From the NCBI GenBank assembly GCA_963971575.1, contig OZ020622.1, positions 36,672,301-36,736,300 of the forward strand: a stretch of 64,000 nt of DNA, given 5' to 3'. Of this stretch, positions 20,066 through 32,000 are shown piece after piece. Position 1 is the first letter of the stretch. Each line of letters opens with the position of its first letter. The notes below the pieces were generated by a model. That model ran no database searches and was not told the origin of the DNA. It saw only the letters and a list, made by a program, of their open reading frames with translations. The position numbers were made by a program, and so were the translations under genes. The DNA is from Liopterus haemorrhoidalis. Its lineage: Eukaryota; Arthropoda; Insecta; Coleoptera; Dytiscidae.

Positions 20066-21500
20066 TAGGGATTGCAATCCCGCACACTTTTCAATCCCGC
20101 GCGGATTTATTTTATGATAGAAATTGATTTCTTACACATTATAAACGACAAAATGACACATATACTTACGTTTCAAGTTTTTTGTAAAAACAAGCTCAAA
20201 AATCGATAGTTATTGAAATGATATATGTATAGATAGGGTAAAAAAAAAGAAAATAAAAAAAATAAATGAATATGTTGTTGGTGTTGTTTACAAATGTCCA
20301 AAACTAATTAAATGTACTTAAAACGGGCTGTACTAAATGATTTCAGGTAACAAAATATTTTCTTCTAACAATAAACAGTATTTGATATAATTTATTTAAT
20401 TAAAAATCAATTATAATAAAACAAAAATAATAATGAAATGTTCTACACCGCATATATCCGATATTTATTCTGTATAGTCAGTTTCAGTTGCGTCAGATAT
20501 ATACAACACTATCGTTTAACGGTTGAAAAAAGTATCAAATTATAATAATAACTAAAAACAAAATTAAATTTAAAAAATCATTGCAAGAAATGTGATCTTA
20601 ATAAGCAGACACTATTCAAAGTATCATCTCCCAATCTACTTATCAAAGGGCTACATAAGTAACCAGCGGCTGAAAAGCTCGCTCAGCCTCTACGCTTGTT
20701 GGCGATATGGCCATCAAGTTATCGTACGTCATATTCAGGAACTTGTCTCTTACACCGTCACTTTCGTAGGCCGACATTTCCTTCTTCAATATTTTCTCAA
20801 AAGATTCGATATCTGGCACCTTTACTATTTTGTTCAGTTTTTCTTCTCTTTCTGTATTTCGTTTTCTATTTCCTATTTCAACGATAGATTAGTAGGTTGT
20901 TGGAATTCGTCAATAGATCCTTCATCTCCAGATTAATTTTCTTCAATTTTATAAACTCTTGTCAGCAATGTTTTTATTTCTTGACGCATCCCGGTTCTCT
21001 ATGGGATTGAAAATATATTTCCAGTTTTTCTTCGTATTTATTAGGATTTTGTAAGTAAATTAACAGGGCAGTTAAGTTACTACGACGTTGCGTTAATCTC
21101 TCACGAAGTGCCGTGGCTAAATCAATGCTCAGGGTTGAAGATTGCTGATCTAATTTATCCAACATAAATCGAAAAGTTGTTTCCGCAGTTATGAGATTGG
21201 ATTCTCTCCTGCATAATACTTTGAGATCGAGTTTCAGTAGTTCCAGGCAGAAAATCAAGTCATTAATTTGATACCATTCTTCATCTGTATAACGAATTTC
21301 TGATGCAATGTCAATTAAAGCTTTTCTGATGCATAATCTTAGGATATAAAATCGTTCCAACATGTCGAGCAGACTGTTCCACCTCGTTTGACAATAAAAA
21401 ATGGCACAAGTTAATCCCGCACTGTAGTTAGTGCATGCACTGAAATCATGCGGGATCCCGCGGGATTTCGGGATCCCACTTTGCGGGATTGCAATCCCTA
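20066..21500 (-). mobile_element. hAT element with transposase remnant
   Basis: Exact 8-bp duplication ATTACAAT (20058-20065 and 21501-21508) and terminal inverted repeat TAGGGATTGCAATCCCGC / GCGGGATTGCAATCCCTA. Subterminal GCGGGATCCCGCGGGAT palindromes. Lies just 85 bp downstream of the receptor stop, so it may fall in the receptor 3' UTR. Contains part of a hAT transposase on the minus strand. Confidence 0.9.
20974..21395 (-). pseudogene. hAT transposase internal fragment
   Basis: Minus strand, reads QTRWNSLLDMLERFYILRL..., with TRWNS being a hallmark motif of hAT transposases, and continues about 125 residues (DEEWYQINDLIFCLELL...) to a stop. The upstream catalytic Asp region and the C-terminal dimerisation domain are missing, so it is internally deleted. 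Confidence 0.75.
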
Positions 21501-21508
21501 ATTACAAT

Positions 21509-22204
21509 ATACCTTAGATGTTCCCAAACTAAACACAAAAATCTTACCCTATATGCCATCGGTAGATCAAGAATATTATATTAAAATAGTTTTGTCATTT
21601 TCCTGAATATATTTCTTGTTCTAGTTTCTAATTAATTAATTGAATTAATAAAAGTACTATGAATATTTGGTTTTCTTAATTTTAAAAATATTAGTTTCTT
21701 GACTGAATGAAATGATATGAAAAAAATAGTCATATTCTAATAGTCCGGAAGGCAGCGTTGAATTTTTTATGATCATTTCATCCCGCTTATTTATTTATTT
21801 TTTTTTGTAATTGATACTTTAGTTCTGGCTAATAATCGAAACAAGCGTCAGACGCCAGAATCGTGGTGAGGGTGATCGTGAGAAAATGTACATCTTGTAA
21901 CAAAAAATCCAAAAGTCATTTCAAGCCACATGAAAATTTGCACAGTTATTGTTTAAATGATAATAATAATAATAAAAAAAAAGTCAACTGCGTGCGTAGT
22001 GGAGGATTATACGTCTGTCGCTTGTATAAACCTGTCATAAAAAAAAAAATATGTATTCATTTCAAATTCAATGAAACTTATGCATCGAACTTATTATATA
22101 ATTAGAATAATACAAACAACAATCAGCTGTTTGCACAATGGGGGTAAGACCGTCAGCTGATGGATTATAATTGCTGAGCGGTAAAAAAGCTACTTATTTC
22201 TAAG
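21509..22204. other. spacer with no recognised gene
   Basis: AT-rich sequence between the hAT element and the Tc1 relic. A small palindromic TTAATTAATTGAATTAATAAA stretch is at about 21630-21650. The left half of the Tc1 element may begin in here but I cannot see its terminal repeat. Confidence 0.4.
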
Positions 22205-22823
22205 GAAACCAAAATCGATTGGATTTTGCTAGAGATCATTTGAAGTGGTCCATTAATAAATGAAAACGGGAATGATGAAAGCAAATTTAAATTGTTCGGA
22301 AGTGATGGAAAAAAGTATGTGAAGCGTCCAAAGGGTGCAAGATACGACAATAAGTACCAGATACCCACTTTCACACATGGCGGCGGCAACATCCTGGTTT
22401 GGGGATGTTTTCTTCTTCTGGAACTGGTCCAATAATAAGAATTGATTGGATAATGGATCGATTTAAGTATAAACATATTTTAGAGAGTGTGATGCTTCCA
22501 TATGCAGGGGAAAAAAATGCCGCCGAGATGGTTATTTCAATGACCCGAAGCATTCGTCAAATTTGGTAAAATATTGGTTTTTACATAAAAACGTACCGAT
22601 AATGAAATGGCCATCTCAGAGTCCTGATCTTAACCCAATAGAGCACTTTTGGGAGCATTTAGATAGGTAAATTCGCAAAAATACAGCTAAAATGACCAAC
22701 TTTTTAATATTATAGAGCAAGAGTGGAAAAACATCTCTCAACAAATATGTGGTAATTTAGTAGATTCGATGCCAAGATGTTTTTCTGTGATTAAAGCAAA
22801 GGGCTACGCCACCAAATACTAAA
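22205..22823 (+). pseudogene. Tc1-like transposase relic
   Basis: C-terminal two thirds of a Tc1 family DDE enzyme. Motifs in order: [37 protein letters not shown] (second acidic residue), [19 protein letters not shown] (catalytic Glu in the last block) and a typical end AKGYATKY-stop. Several frame changes and stops. A matching right terminal repeat runs TTCCAAACTTATTCCACCAC-TGTA at about 23036-23058; the left end is missing. Confidence 0.85.
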
Positions 22824-23432
22824 GAATTATTTAAATTTTTAATTTATTTTTGTATAAGTTTCCATACTTTTTGACCAAAAAAATATCATTTATGTTGAAT
22901 TGTATCTCTCATTTTAAACATATTACGAGTTGTAAAATAAATATATATTAAGAAACCATTTCTTAAATTAATTTCGATATATTTAAATACATAAGCATAA
23001 CTCAAGTTGAATTTATATGAATATAACATAAATTTCCAAACTTATTCCACCACTGTAGATAAATGATATATGTTGGGATATATGAATATAGGATTAAGAA
23101 TCCCCACAAAATATATGAAACACATAGCACATAAAAAATAGGAACATATATAATTGATCAACATATCACATATTTATTAAATAGTAAATAAGCTAAATAG
23201 ATGCAAAAACATTGTATAGTAAGCTGTACATGTTGCAAAGAATACACGTGAATGACTAAGCGTAGGGTTCCAAATTATGTCAGTACTTTAAAAAGCTAAA
23301 ACCGGTTTTGCACTGCCCTTATAAAAACCGAAAAATTTACTTTATCAACAACGAACAATATCGCTGTGTTAACAAACAATTTTAATAATACCATCAGTTA
23401 ATTATACGAATTATAAACTAATCACTAATCAC

Positions 23433-23783
23433 TAGAGTCCGGCAAAAATATGCAACGGTACTTTAGTTTTTCGATAAAAAGCGGCACATGTGTTATCTGT
23501 AGAAATAAAATGTAATTATATATATTTGTAATGTGCCCTGCTGACAAATAGTGTAGCGTATAAAAATTTAATATCTTATCAAAAACTGACCAATGGCAAA
23601 GGAGTGACCGGAATTACCTATCTCGGATATAATCCCAAAATAATGAGGTGTCGTTATTAAGATAAGAATTCATTGCGGTACAAGTGATTTATTCTTTTGT
23701 TTTTTGTTGTATTTTTGTCACAATAAAGTTTAAAATAGCACGCCTATGGCAAAAGTACCGTTGCATATTTTTACCGGTCTCTA
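23433..23783. mobile_element. hAT-type MITE, 351 bp
   Basis: Exact 8-bp duplication CTAATCAC (23425-23432 and 23784-23791). Terminal inverted repeat of about 28 bp beginning TAGAG(T/A)CCGG(C/T)AAAAATATGC. No coding capacity. Confidence 0.85.
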
Positions 23784-23791
23784 CTAATCAC

Positions 23792-24350
23792 TATGGAACG
23801 GGCGTAATTAGCTCCTGAACTTGAGTTAAAATGTTTCATAGGTGTTGGTTTTAAAAATATAATTTCGACATTTTTATCTTCGTCTTCTTCTTATTTTGTT
23901 GGCTTCAGTTAACACCATTCCGCCAGCGCATAGCTAATGGAGAACCTATTCTACATATCTTTTTTGATTTCCGTTAAAAACCATTAGCTATTTATGCACC
24001 AAGGGTGTTACTAAGATGATTACGCCCGGAGAGTAACGTAATACAACCCGAGGGCTTCTAGCCCGAGGGGTGGATCTCGCTCGATGGGCGTAATCATCCA
24101 GTAACGCCAATGGTTCCATTTTTCCAAAACTGGAAAAAAAATTGAGGGCGTAATTAGCCAATGAGCGGACGTTATTGATCAATTACGCCCGGTTGTTATG
24201 CATATGTTTAAATATCTCGTATCCTAGGCATTATGACCAAATAACAGCGAAGTGAAAAATAAAATATTTTGTCACAATAAGCTGGAGTGGGGTTTGAAAG
24301 AATTGTTTATAAGTTAAGTGGAGCAGTTAGGATTTACGCGAGATCTAAAT
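23792..24350. other. unassigned repeat-like region
   Basis: Contains three spaced copies of GGGCGTAAT(T/C)A (about 23800, 24087 and 24146) with inverted GATTACGCCC, and the hairpin CCCGAGGGCTTCTAGCCCGAGGGG at 24047-24070. Probably the remains of a DNA element but no ends could be fixed. No gene. Confidence 0.4.
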
Positions 24351-25401
24351 AAAAAATTGATGTGAAGTGTGAATTTTCACACATTTCAGGGTTTCACAGG
24401 CATTTATTAACTGTGTGATGTTTATTTGGGATGCCAAAACAAATTTTATGTCAAAATGTTTTTTTATGAATTTTAATTCGAATGCCTAATACCATTATTT
24501 AAGTTTCTAAATATGTGCAGTTTTTTTTTATATAGCAAGGTTCATTAAGATTTTGAAAATTGCGCCTATGGCTTCCATTGATTGCTTAAATCATAAGCCC
24601 CGCCCTCTGATACCTTCAAATATAGAATTAAATTATAATTTCAACACTTCCCACTGGTTATTAAATTTACGCTTTTAAAAATTAAATGCAAAGTTTACCA
24701 AAATATAACTAGAATTTTGACAAAATAATTTAAACAAAATAAAAATGCAAAAAAAAAAACTGAAAAAATAAAAATTGACGGGATTCGAACACAATTTCTT
24801 ACAGTAGTTTCAACTCACTAAGCAAGAACGCTACCACTGTGCTATACAGGATCACTCGTTTACTATGTTAAATAGCGGATTAAATATATTACATATTTTA
24901 CTTAAAAACACAAAAAATGCGTTATTTTCCGAAAACATAATCTGATCAAAAATTCCTGTTGTACTATTCCGGTTCACACCAATGTACATTACTGAGAATT
25001 TTTTCAGATTTTTAGTTTAAACCATCTAGGCTACAGGGTGTGGGACAAAAATTTTTTTGCACAATTTTGGCAAAAATCGCCTCAAAATAATTTATTTTGC
25101 AAAAATAAAATGTTGTTCGTTAATCCACGTACCAAGGGCTTTCATTTGATACCCTACACAGAATTGTAAAAAAATATATTATTTTTCGATGAGCATATAT
25201 TTGTTTATATTTTTAGGGGGATATGTTTTTTAGATGTTTTAGTATTTTTCCTATGTGCGGGTCAAAGAGTTGTATAAGCATGCCAAATTTCAACTCTCTA
25301 GGTTTAGCCGTTTGGCTACAATTTTTACCGAACAGACAGACAGACAGACGAAAAAATGACGGTATAAGGGTTTTTTGGTCATACCTACAAAACCCTAAAA
25401 A
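24351..25401 (-). mobile_element. family A element (copy 3, reversed)
   Basis: Begins at its 3' end TTGATGTGAAGTGTGAA, palindrome, CAGGGTTTCACAGG, and finishes with GGTCATACCTACAAAACCCT at 25379-25396. Carries the best B box of the set (see 24775-24853). Confidence 0.78.
24775..24853 (-). ncRNA. tRNA-like segment in family A copy 3
   Basis: Minus strand: box A TAGCACAGTGG (24835-24845) and box B GTTCGAATCC (24781-24790) both match consensus. The middle part (GTTCTTGCTTAGTGAG...) resembles an anticodon arm with a longer variable segment. Differs in sequence from the modules of the other copies. Confidence 0.5.
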
Positions 25402-25662
25402 CTGAAGATGCTGCGGTGTGATTTGGACAATTAAAAAGTATCCGTAGTAAAGTGTTCCGTAGTTCCAGGTTCTCCACAACTGCACAGGTTAGTTTCTAAT
25501 ACCTTGATTCGGTTGACGTGTTGATATGAAACATTTTACCTTAATTATTGTAGCACTGCATTGTATTAAATACATTATTAAAATAACTAATTTTATTATA
25601 ACAATAAGTATAAACTTCTTATAACGTCGATATAATACAGTATTCTTGTTTATAATTATATT
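25402..25662. other. spacer, nothing recognised
   Basis: Between family A copy 3 and the next mariner; no gene or element end seen. Confidence 0.4.
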
Positions 25663-25751
25663 AGGTGTACCGAAAAGTTTGTCGTTTATTTGGTCTTATT
25701 AAAATAGAAACAAATCGAAAGAAAAAAATGTACTTTATTTAATAAAATACA

Positions 25752-26147
25752 GTCTGTTTCAAACGGTTAGGCGGAACTAAATGGGAATTTCGTTCTTTTA
25801 GGTTGTCACGAGAAGGGACCTTGCTTGGGTTATTTCATTTTTCACGTTGGAATGTCAAAATTTAAAATTCCAACAATGAAACCATGGAAACGAATGACAT
25901 TAAATTATTTTTTTACATATTTTAATAAAAAAATAAATAAATAAATGGGAAATTTGTATTAAGAAAGACACAAAAAATCAAAATATAAAGAAAATGACAT
26001 TTTAAAATGATATTAACCTTAACATAAAAATGTTTATTGTAAGTATGATTTACAAAGCTTAAACAAAACGGCCGAAAAGCACGATTTAAACGATGAAAGT
26101 AACTAGACTTCAAAATCTAGTTCCGCCTAACCATTTGGAACAGACCA
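25752..26147. mobile_element. family B MITE (copy 3)
   Basis: Ends CTGTTTCAAACGGTTAGGCG-GAACTA and TAGTTCCGCCTAACCATTTG-GAACAG. Internally almost the same as 61602-62008 and the right part of 48530-48818. Confidence 0.78.
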
Positions 26148-26562
26148 TAGTTACCATTGTGATCTATAACACTCTGCCATTTATCAGGAAGAGAAAATAT
26201 TCCCGATTTATAAAATTCCTGACTTTTTCAAGGAAAAAATTGTTCAAGGCTTATTAGTGATAGTCGGAGGGTGTAATGTCTGGTGAGTAGGGTGGGTGTG
26301 TTAGAACCTCCCAATCAAGCTCGGAATTTTTTTAACGTGCCCTTTTTTGATGAATCTTGGAAGAATAACTCCTCTTCTATTCACAATTTCTGGACAGGTT
26401 CTGATTCAGTCGATCCAATACACAGTAGAGATCAGAATTAACTCTTTGCCCCGGTTTTAACATCTCATAATAAATTATTCCTTTATAGGACCTTCCAGAT
26501 CGAAGTTCATCATCCAAGCATAAATTACCTGATTTAATTTTTTTAAACCACTGTTGACATGT

Positions 26563-27177
26563 GCGTACACTTAGTTTATCACCATAAACAATGCAAATGT
26601 CTTACGTAACAACTGTAGCAAATTTTTTTTATGGTACTCATACAATATTAAACTGCATAAAAAATGTTTTGATGAAAATTCTCCCGCCATTTTAAAATGC
26701 AAGGGTTTAAAACGAAACGAAAACAATAATTAGGTACTCAAGATTACAGAGGTTAATCAAAACGCAAAAGACGTCTGTTTAATTCAGCGAATAAGTCGTG
26801 ACTAGTTCGCATACGGCACTAATAATAAAAACGAAAAAACTTTTCGGTTCACCTAATATAAAATGTTGACAGTGCGTACACTTAGTTTATCACCATAAAC
26901 AATGCAAATGTCTTACGTAACAACTGTAGCAAATTTTTTTTATGGTACTCATACAACATTGAACTGCATAAAAAATGTTTTGATGAAAATTCTCCCGCCA
27001 TTTTAAAATGCAAGGGTTTAAAATGAAACGAAAACAATAATTAGGTACTCAAGATTACAGAGGTTAATCAAAACGCAAAAGACGTCTGTTTAATTCAGCG
27101 AATAAGTCGTGACTAGTTCGCATACGGCACTAATAATAAAAACGAAAAAACTTTTCTGTACACCTAATATAAAATGT
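26563..27177. repeat. tandem duplication, two ~305-bp units
   Basis: Unit 1 about 26563-26868 and unit 2 about 26869-27177, both starting GTTGACA(TGT/GT)GCGTACACTT and ending at CACCTAATATAAAATG. Only a handful of differences (for example AATATTAAACTG against AACATTGAACTG), so the duplication is young. It covers the mariner 5' region and terminal repeat. Confidence 0.88.
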
Positions 27178-27731
27178 TGACAGCACAAATTAAAACAGTA
27201 TTTTTTTATAATAAAAATTATGTTGGCAATGAAGAATAACTTTATTAACACGCAGATCTCCGTATTAAAGCTAGCTTGAGTTTAGACGAGGTCACACGCT
27301 TTCACACGAGCAGTTTAAGACACCCTGAGTTTAACATCGGAACTTAAACATCAAGTGTGTACAGGTATAACACTAATAGTCGCTAAATTAGACAGTGCAA
27401 AACCGATAAAAAATTTATAATTTATTTAATAGACTCATTCAGTAGAAAATTCAATAGTTCAAAATATCTAACTGTAGTCACTAATGAAATTATTAACAAG
27501 ACTTTTCACTATGTAAGATGTAATAATTTTCTTTTTGTTATATATAAAATTCAACAATATTCAAATCTCAATATTTTAAAAACATGCGAATTTTTATTTT
27601 ACGAATTGTATAAAATTTCTATATTAGAGACTAAAAAAATTATCATAAAATTATATGTTTTTGACAATGTACAAATAAATAAAATCACAAATGGAACCCT
27701 AATCAAGTAGAAATATTGTAAACTTATTTGC
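27178..27731. other. 3' flank of SCYL2, no gene
   Basis: AT-rich. It lies downstream of the SCYL2 stop on the minus strand and could include 3' UTR if transcription runs past the MITE at 27732-28267; I see no other feature. Confidence 0.4.
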
Positions 27732-28267
27732 TATAGTCGGATTGCTGATAGGTGACTGTTACATGTATGTATCAAGTAGTGCATTCATATAATAATCTAG
27801 TTACCATTTTTCAGCGATTTTAAAAATGTTTTTTGTTATTTGTCTTAACTGTCAGTGTCTGGTAATAAATATTAATTAAAATATAGCTTGCGGCCAATTA
27901 TTAAATTCACAAACTTTAATTTTAAATCTGCTGGAATAAACAACAAATTATAATCCAAAATTTACGTACGAGTATAAATTTTTCCTTATTTATAATTATT
28001 ATCTTAAAATTAATAATTTTGTTTGTTTGAGTACTGCTGTAAATTTATTTTCGCGCTCTAATTAGTAAAGATATCTACGAATCATGCCGTTTCTTTCTAA
28101 TGCATTGTTTTTTATTCAAATAATTTTGAAGGTTAGTTGTCAACTTGGGTCACTATACGTTACTATGGGCATGCGAATAATTATAATGATATAGACAGAG
28201 AAAGCATATAGTATTGAATATCGACACTTGTAGCAACGAACAGTCACTTATCAGCAATCCGACTATA
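27732..28267. mobile_element. MITE downstream of SCYL2
   Basis: Inverted ends TAGTCGGATTGCTGATAGGT / reversed TAGTCGGATTGCTGATAAGT, flanked by TA. Outside it a wider pair AGTAGAAATATTGTAAA (27707-27723) and its reverse complement (28311-28327) hints at an outer, older element. A minus-strand AATAAA (plus TTTATT at about 28111-28116) could serve as the SCYL2 polyadenylation signal. Confidence 0.7.
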
Positions 28268-28369
28268 CCCCTATAGATAACCACCTGTTTGTTAACATAT
28301 GCAATAAAAATTTACAATATTTCTACTAAATGGAATGATTATAAAAATAAATAAAATAATAGCTTAAAA

Positions 28370-29021
28370 TTACCTTAACAGATCCATAATATCATCTTTA
28401 GACAATTCTTTTGTTTTCGTTTGATTATTTTGCAATAAAGGTTGTTTTTGTGGTATCATTTGATTCATACTAGTTTTTTGTTGCTGAACATTTGGCAACA
28501 ATGAATCTAATGCACTCCAATTACCACCATTTTGTGCAACATTCAAAGGTTTATTCGAAGACCACTGATTATTACCCCAACTCTGAGGACTTTGGAAATT
28601 ATTATAAGACGCATTAGGCTGCATATTAATTGCTGTCATTGGACCAAAAGAATTTGTATTACCCACACTTGGAAACGTAACATTACCCATATTTTGAAAT
28701 GAATTTTGAGTTGTGTTTACTATGTTTTGTCCCATTATTGAATTATTTAACAAATTTTGATTTGGAATTATGGGTTGATTTTGATTGATTGTGGTGGGTT
28801 GTATCATGTTGTTTTGGGGAAGAGAGCTGTTTTGTTGAGTTGGTAAGATGCTTTGTGGCATTCCCCATGGATGCCCAGTTGTTGAGGTTGGTGATGTCCA
28901 TTGGGGTAAAGATGAAGTAAGATCTTTCGCTGATGGAGTTGGTTTGGTACTTTGGGTAGAAATTGGTGTTAATACTGGTTGGTTTTGAAGAATTTTTGAA
29001 GCCTCTTGTTGCTGAGCAAGC
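28370..29021 (-). CDS. SCYL2: SCYL2 last exon, low-complexity tail
   Basis: Acceptor TTCTTATTCAG, phase 2 in: R-LAQQQEASKILQNQPV. A 217-residue Asn/Gln/Pro/Ser-rich tail with short motifs WTSP, HPWGMP, SALDSLLP and a C-terminal KDDIMDLLR before the stop at 28370-28372. Tail length and composition match SCYL2 C-termini, which hold clathrin/AP-2 contacts. Confidence 0.92.
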
Positions 29022-32000
29022 CTGAATAAGAAATAATATAAACTACATTAATAAAAATATAAAGAAACCAGCGGCGGTCGGTGAAACATGTTTAGGAGGG
29101 CAATCAGCATGATCGGACACGCTCGTGCTTTGTTGTTGCTATACTACTGTTGAGAGATATAGTACGAACTTGTCCGATCATACCAATTGCCCACCCAAAC
29201 ATGCTTCACCGACCGCCACTTAAAGAAACCATTAGCTTAGGTGGCTATTGGTGAATCAAATTAACATATATCTATACCGGCAAAAAAGCGAGCACTTCAT
29301 AAAAGTATACTATCATTGTTTACGTATGGTTCAGCACGTGTTTTTAGGATTTTGTAGATATGACCACCAAAAAACCCTTATAACGTCACTCATGTGTCTG
29401 TCTGTCTGTCTGTCTGTACGGTAGAAATTGTAGCCAAACGGCTGAACATAGAAATTTGAAATTTGGCATACTTACAACTTTTTGACCCACATATAGGAAA
29501 ACTATAGAGTTCAAAAAAATACAGCGCAAGATAAATATAAACAAATATGTATTTAATGGAAATATAAATATTTTTTTTTTTAAAATTTTGATGGGGTTAT
29601 CAAATGAAACCTCTTAATGCGTGCATGCACAAATTTTTATTTTTGAAAAATCTTTTTTTTTTATTGGGTTTTTGTCAATATAATGGCAAAAAACTTTTGT
29701 CCCCCACCCTATCCCCCAGAGGGATTGAACTAAAAATCTAAAAAAAATCTCAATAATGTACATTGACGGGAACCGGAATAGTTCTAACAGGAAATTTTGA
29801 TCAAATTGGTTTTTCGCAAAATATAGATTTTTTTGTGTGGTCGAAAAAAAACATTTTTTAAATTTTTTTGTGTGGTATCAAAAAAAAAAGCTCTTAAGAC
29901 GTAGATAAAGGAACTCGAAGTAGTTTTTTATTATTTTTTTTTATTTTAATACGTTTTTTAGTGACCCGCACCTTTTAACCCTAAGGTTTTTTAATTTTTT
30001 CAAATTAAAAATATGAAAAAATTCTAAGCAATATATATTGCTATGAACCGGAAACGAACGAGAGGAATTTTTTATCAGATTTCGTTTTTGGAAAATATTA
30101 CAGTTTTTGTTATAGATTTATTTATTTTTTTATTTTAATCTTATAGCTGGAATATTAAATGGAAGCTCTTTAAGTGCAGATTAAGGAACGGTAATTGATT
30201 TTTGAAATACATTTCATTTTGACTAAATTTTGCCAAGTATTAAGATTTTCGTTTAATATCTTAGCTAAAATTAAAATAATATAACACAAACTTTAATTCT
30301 TTTCATCGGCATGCTGCGTGAAAACGAGGAAAATCATATTTTTTTAATACAATATCACGTGACCGTTTGAGCCCTTTGGGACTCTGCGAATCGCATGCCT
30401 ATAATTTTTAAGACTTTAAATTTGTTTTAACTTTCTTTTGATAAAAGGACAAACATTATTAAATCCGAGAAAAACACAAAGTTTGGAAAAAAGTGGAAAA
30501 GCAATTTTCCATATAACCGAAAAGCGTGCAATAGTTTAGTACCCTCCTTTCTTTGTTGTCACAAGGTAAATATTCTCTCCTCCAAAAGGCATGCTGTATG
30601 AAATCGGGGACCATAAACTGTCATGAGCTCCCGGTCTATTTATATTTATCTCGAGATGAGTTTTTTGAACTCTCAGTATTTTTCCTATATGTGGGTCAAA
30701 GAATTGTACAAGCATGCTAAATTTCAACTTTCTACGTTAAGCGGTTTGGCTACAACCTACCGTACAGACAGACATAGAGATAGACAGACACATGAGTGAC
30801 GTTATAAGGGTTTTTTGGTGGCCATACCTACAAAATCCTAAAAATGTATAAACCAACTCTAGATATGAAGAAGTTGATGTTCTATTCAAAAACTCACCTT
30901 TGTTTTTCTTGTAATGACAATGACGATGCAAGTTCCTTAGAAGCGTCACCAGAACTAAAAACTGGCGCAGGCGCAGGTGCAGATGTTGAACTTGTACTTG
31001 CACCAGTTAAATAGTTATCCAACCCAAGACCAGAAAATAGATCATTCATCTTCTCATCATTAGTTTTAACGGGAGTGCTATTACTTGCTGCAAAATTAAC
31101 TTCTAATGTTCTGAAAATTAAAAATTAAATTAAATTTTATTAAATTTTTTCTTCTTTCAGGTAAATGTTATCAAGTACATACTTTCTCTCTTGCTGGACG
31201 GAATTAAGTTGTTGCAATTTATTCCTATGTTCATTTTCAACCAAACTAAACATTTGTTTTACTAAAGCAACCAATGCATTAAACTGATTTAATGTTAAAC
31301 CATTTTCTATACAGAGAGGCATGAGGAATGGTAATATCTTAGATGCTATTACTTCTTTGGTTATTCCTAATTTTTTATGTTCTAAAGCCATTTTGTATAT
31401 TCCTGAAATAAATAAAAATTATACATATATTGTTAAATTATAATTATACATATACTAAATGAATGTTTTATTTTTGCAAAATAAATTATTTTGAAACAAT
31501 TTTTGACCAAATTTTGCAAAAATAATTTGTTCCCCACCCTGTAGCCCAGATGGATTAAACTAAAAATCTGAAAAAATTCTAAGTAATGTACATTGGTGTG
31601 AACCAGAATAAGACAACAGGAATTTTTGATCACATTATGTTTTCGGAAAATAACGCATTTTTTGTGTTTTTTACTTGACCATGTAAAATATTTAATAACT
31701 TATGTAACACAGTAAACTATTATACTTTCATAGTATCATGGTTGGCACTCTCGCGTTCTAATTTCCAAACTAGGATTCGCTACCGGTCTCGAGACAATTT
31801 TATTTTTTCTGTTTTTTTTTTGTTTAAATTATTTTTTCAAAATTCTAGTTATATTTGGACAAATGCTGCATTTAATTTTTAAAAGCGTAAATTTAATAAC
31901 CAGTGGAAATTGTTGAAATTGAATACACGAAATCAGAGGGGCGGAGCTTATGACTTAAAACAATCAATAGAAGCCATAGGCGCAATTTTCAAAATCTTAA

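Larger units (their letters stand above)
25663..27177 (-). mobile_element. mariner relic with tandemly duplicated end
   Basis: Left end TTAGGTGTACCGAAAAGTTT (about 25661), right end CGAAAAAACTTTTCGGTTCA-CCTAATAT near 26820-26865. Minus-strand transposase: GWEVL.HPPYSPD...PSDYH around 26250-26310 (third catalytic Asp) and C-terminus LPDKWQSVIDHNGNY near 26155-26205, with stops. A family B MITE (25752-26147) sits in the 3' part. The right ~305 bp (about 26563-26868) is repeated directly at 26869-27177 at near identity. Confidence 0.78.

Noticed and set aside
22165..22553. Minus-strand ORFs opposite the Tc1 relic
   Set aside because: Shadows of the Tc1 transposase, whose motifs are clear on the plus strand.
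28370..28861. Asn/Gln-rich ORF as an independent prion-like gene
   Set aside because: It is the 3' part of the last SCYL2 exon; the frame runs upstream to the acceptor at 29021 and matches the SCYL2 tail.
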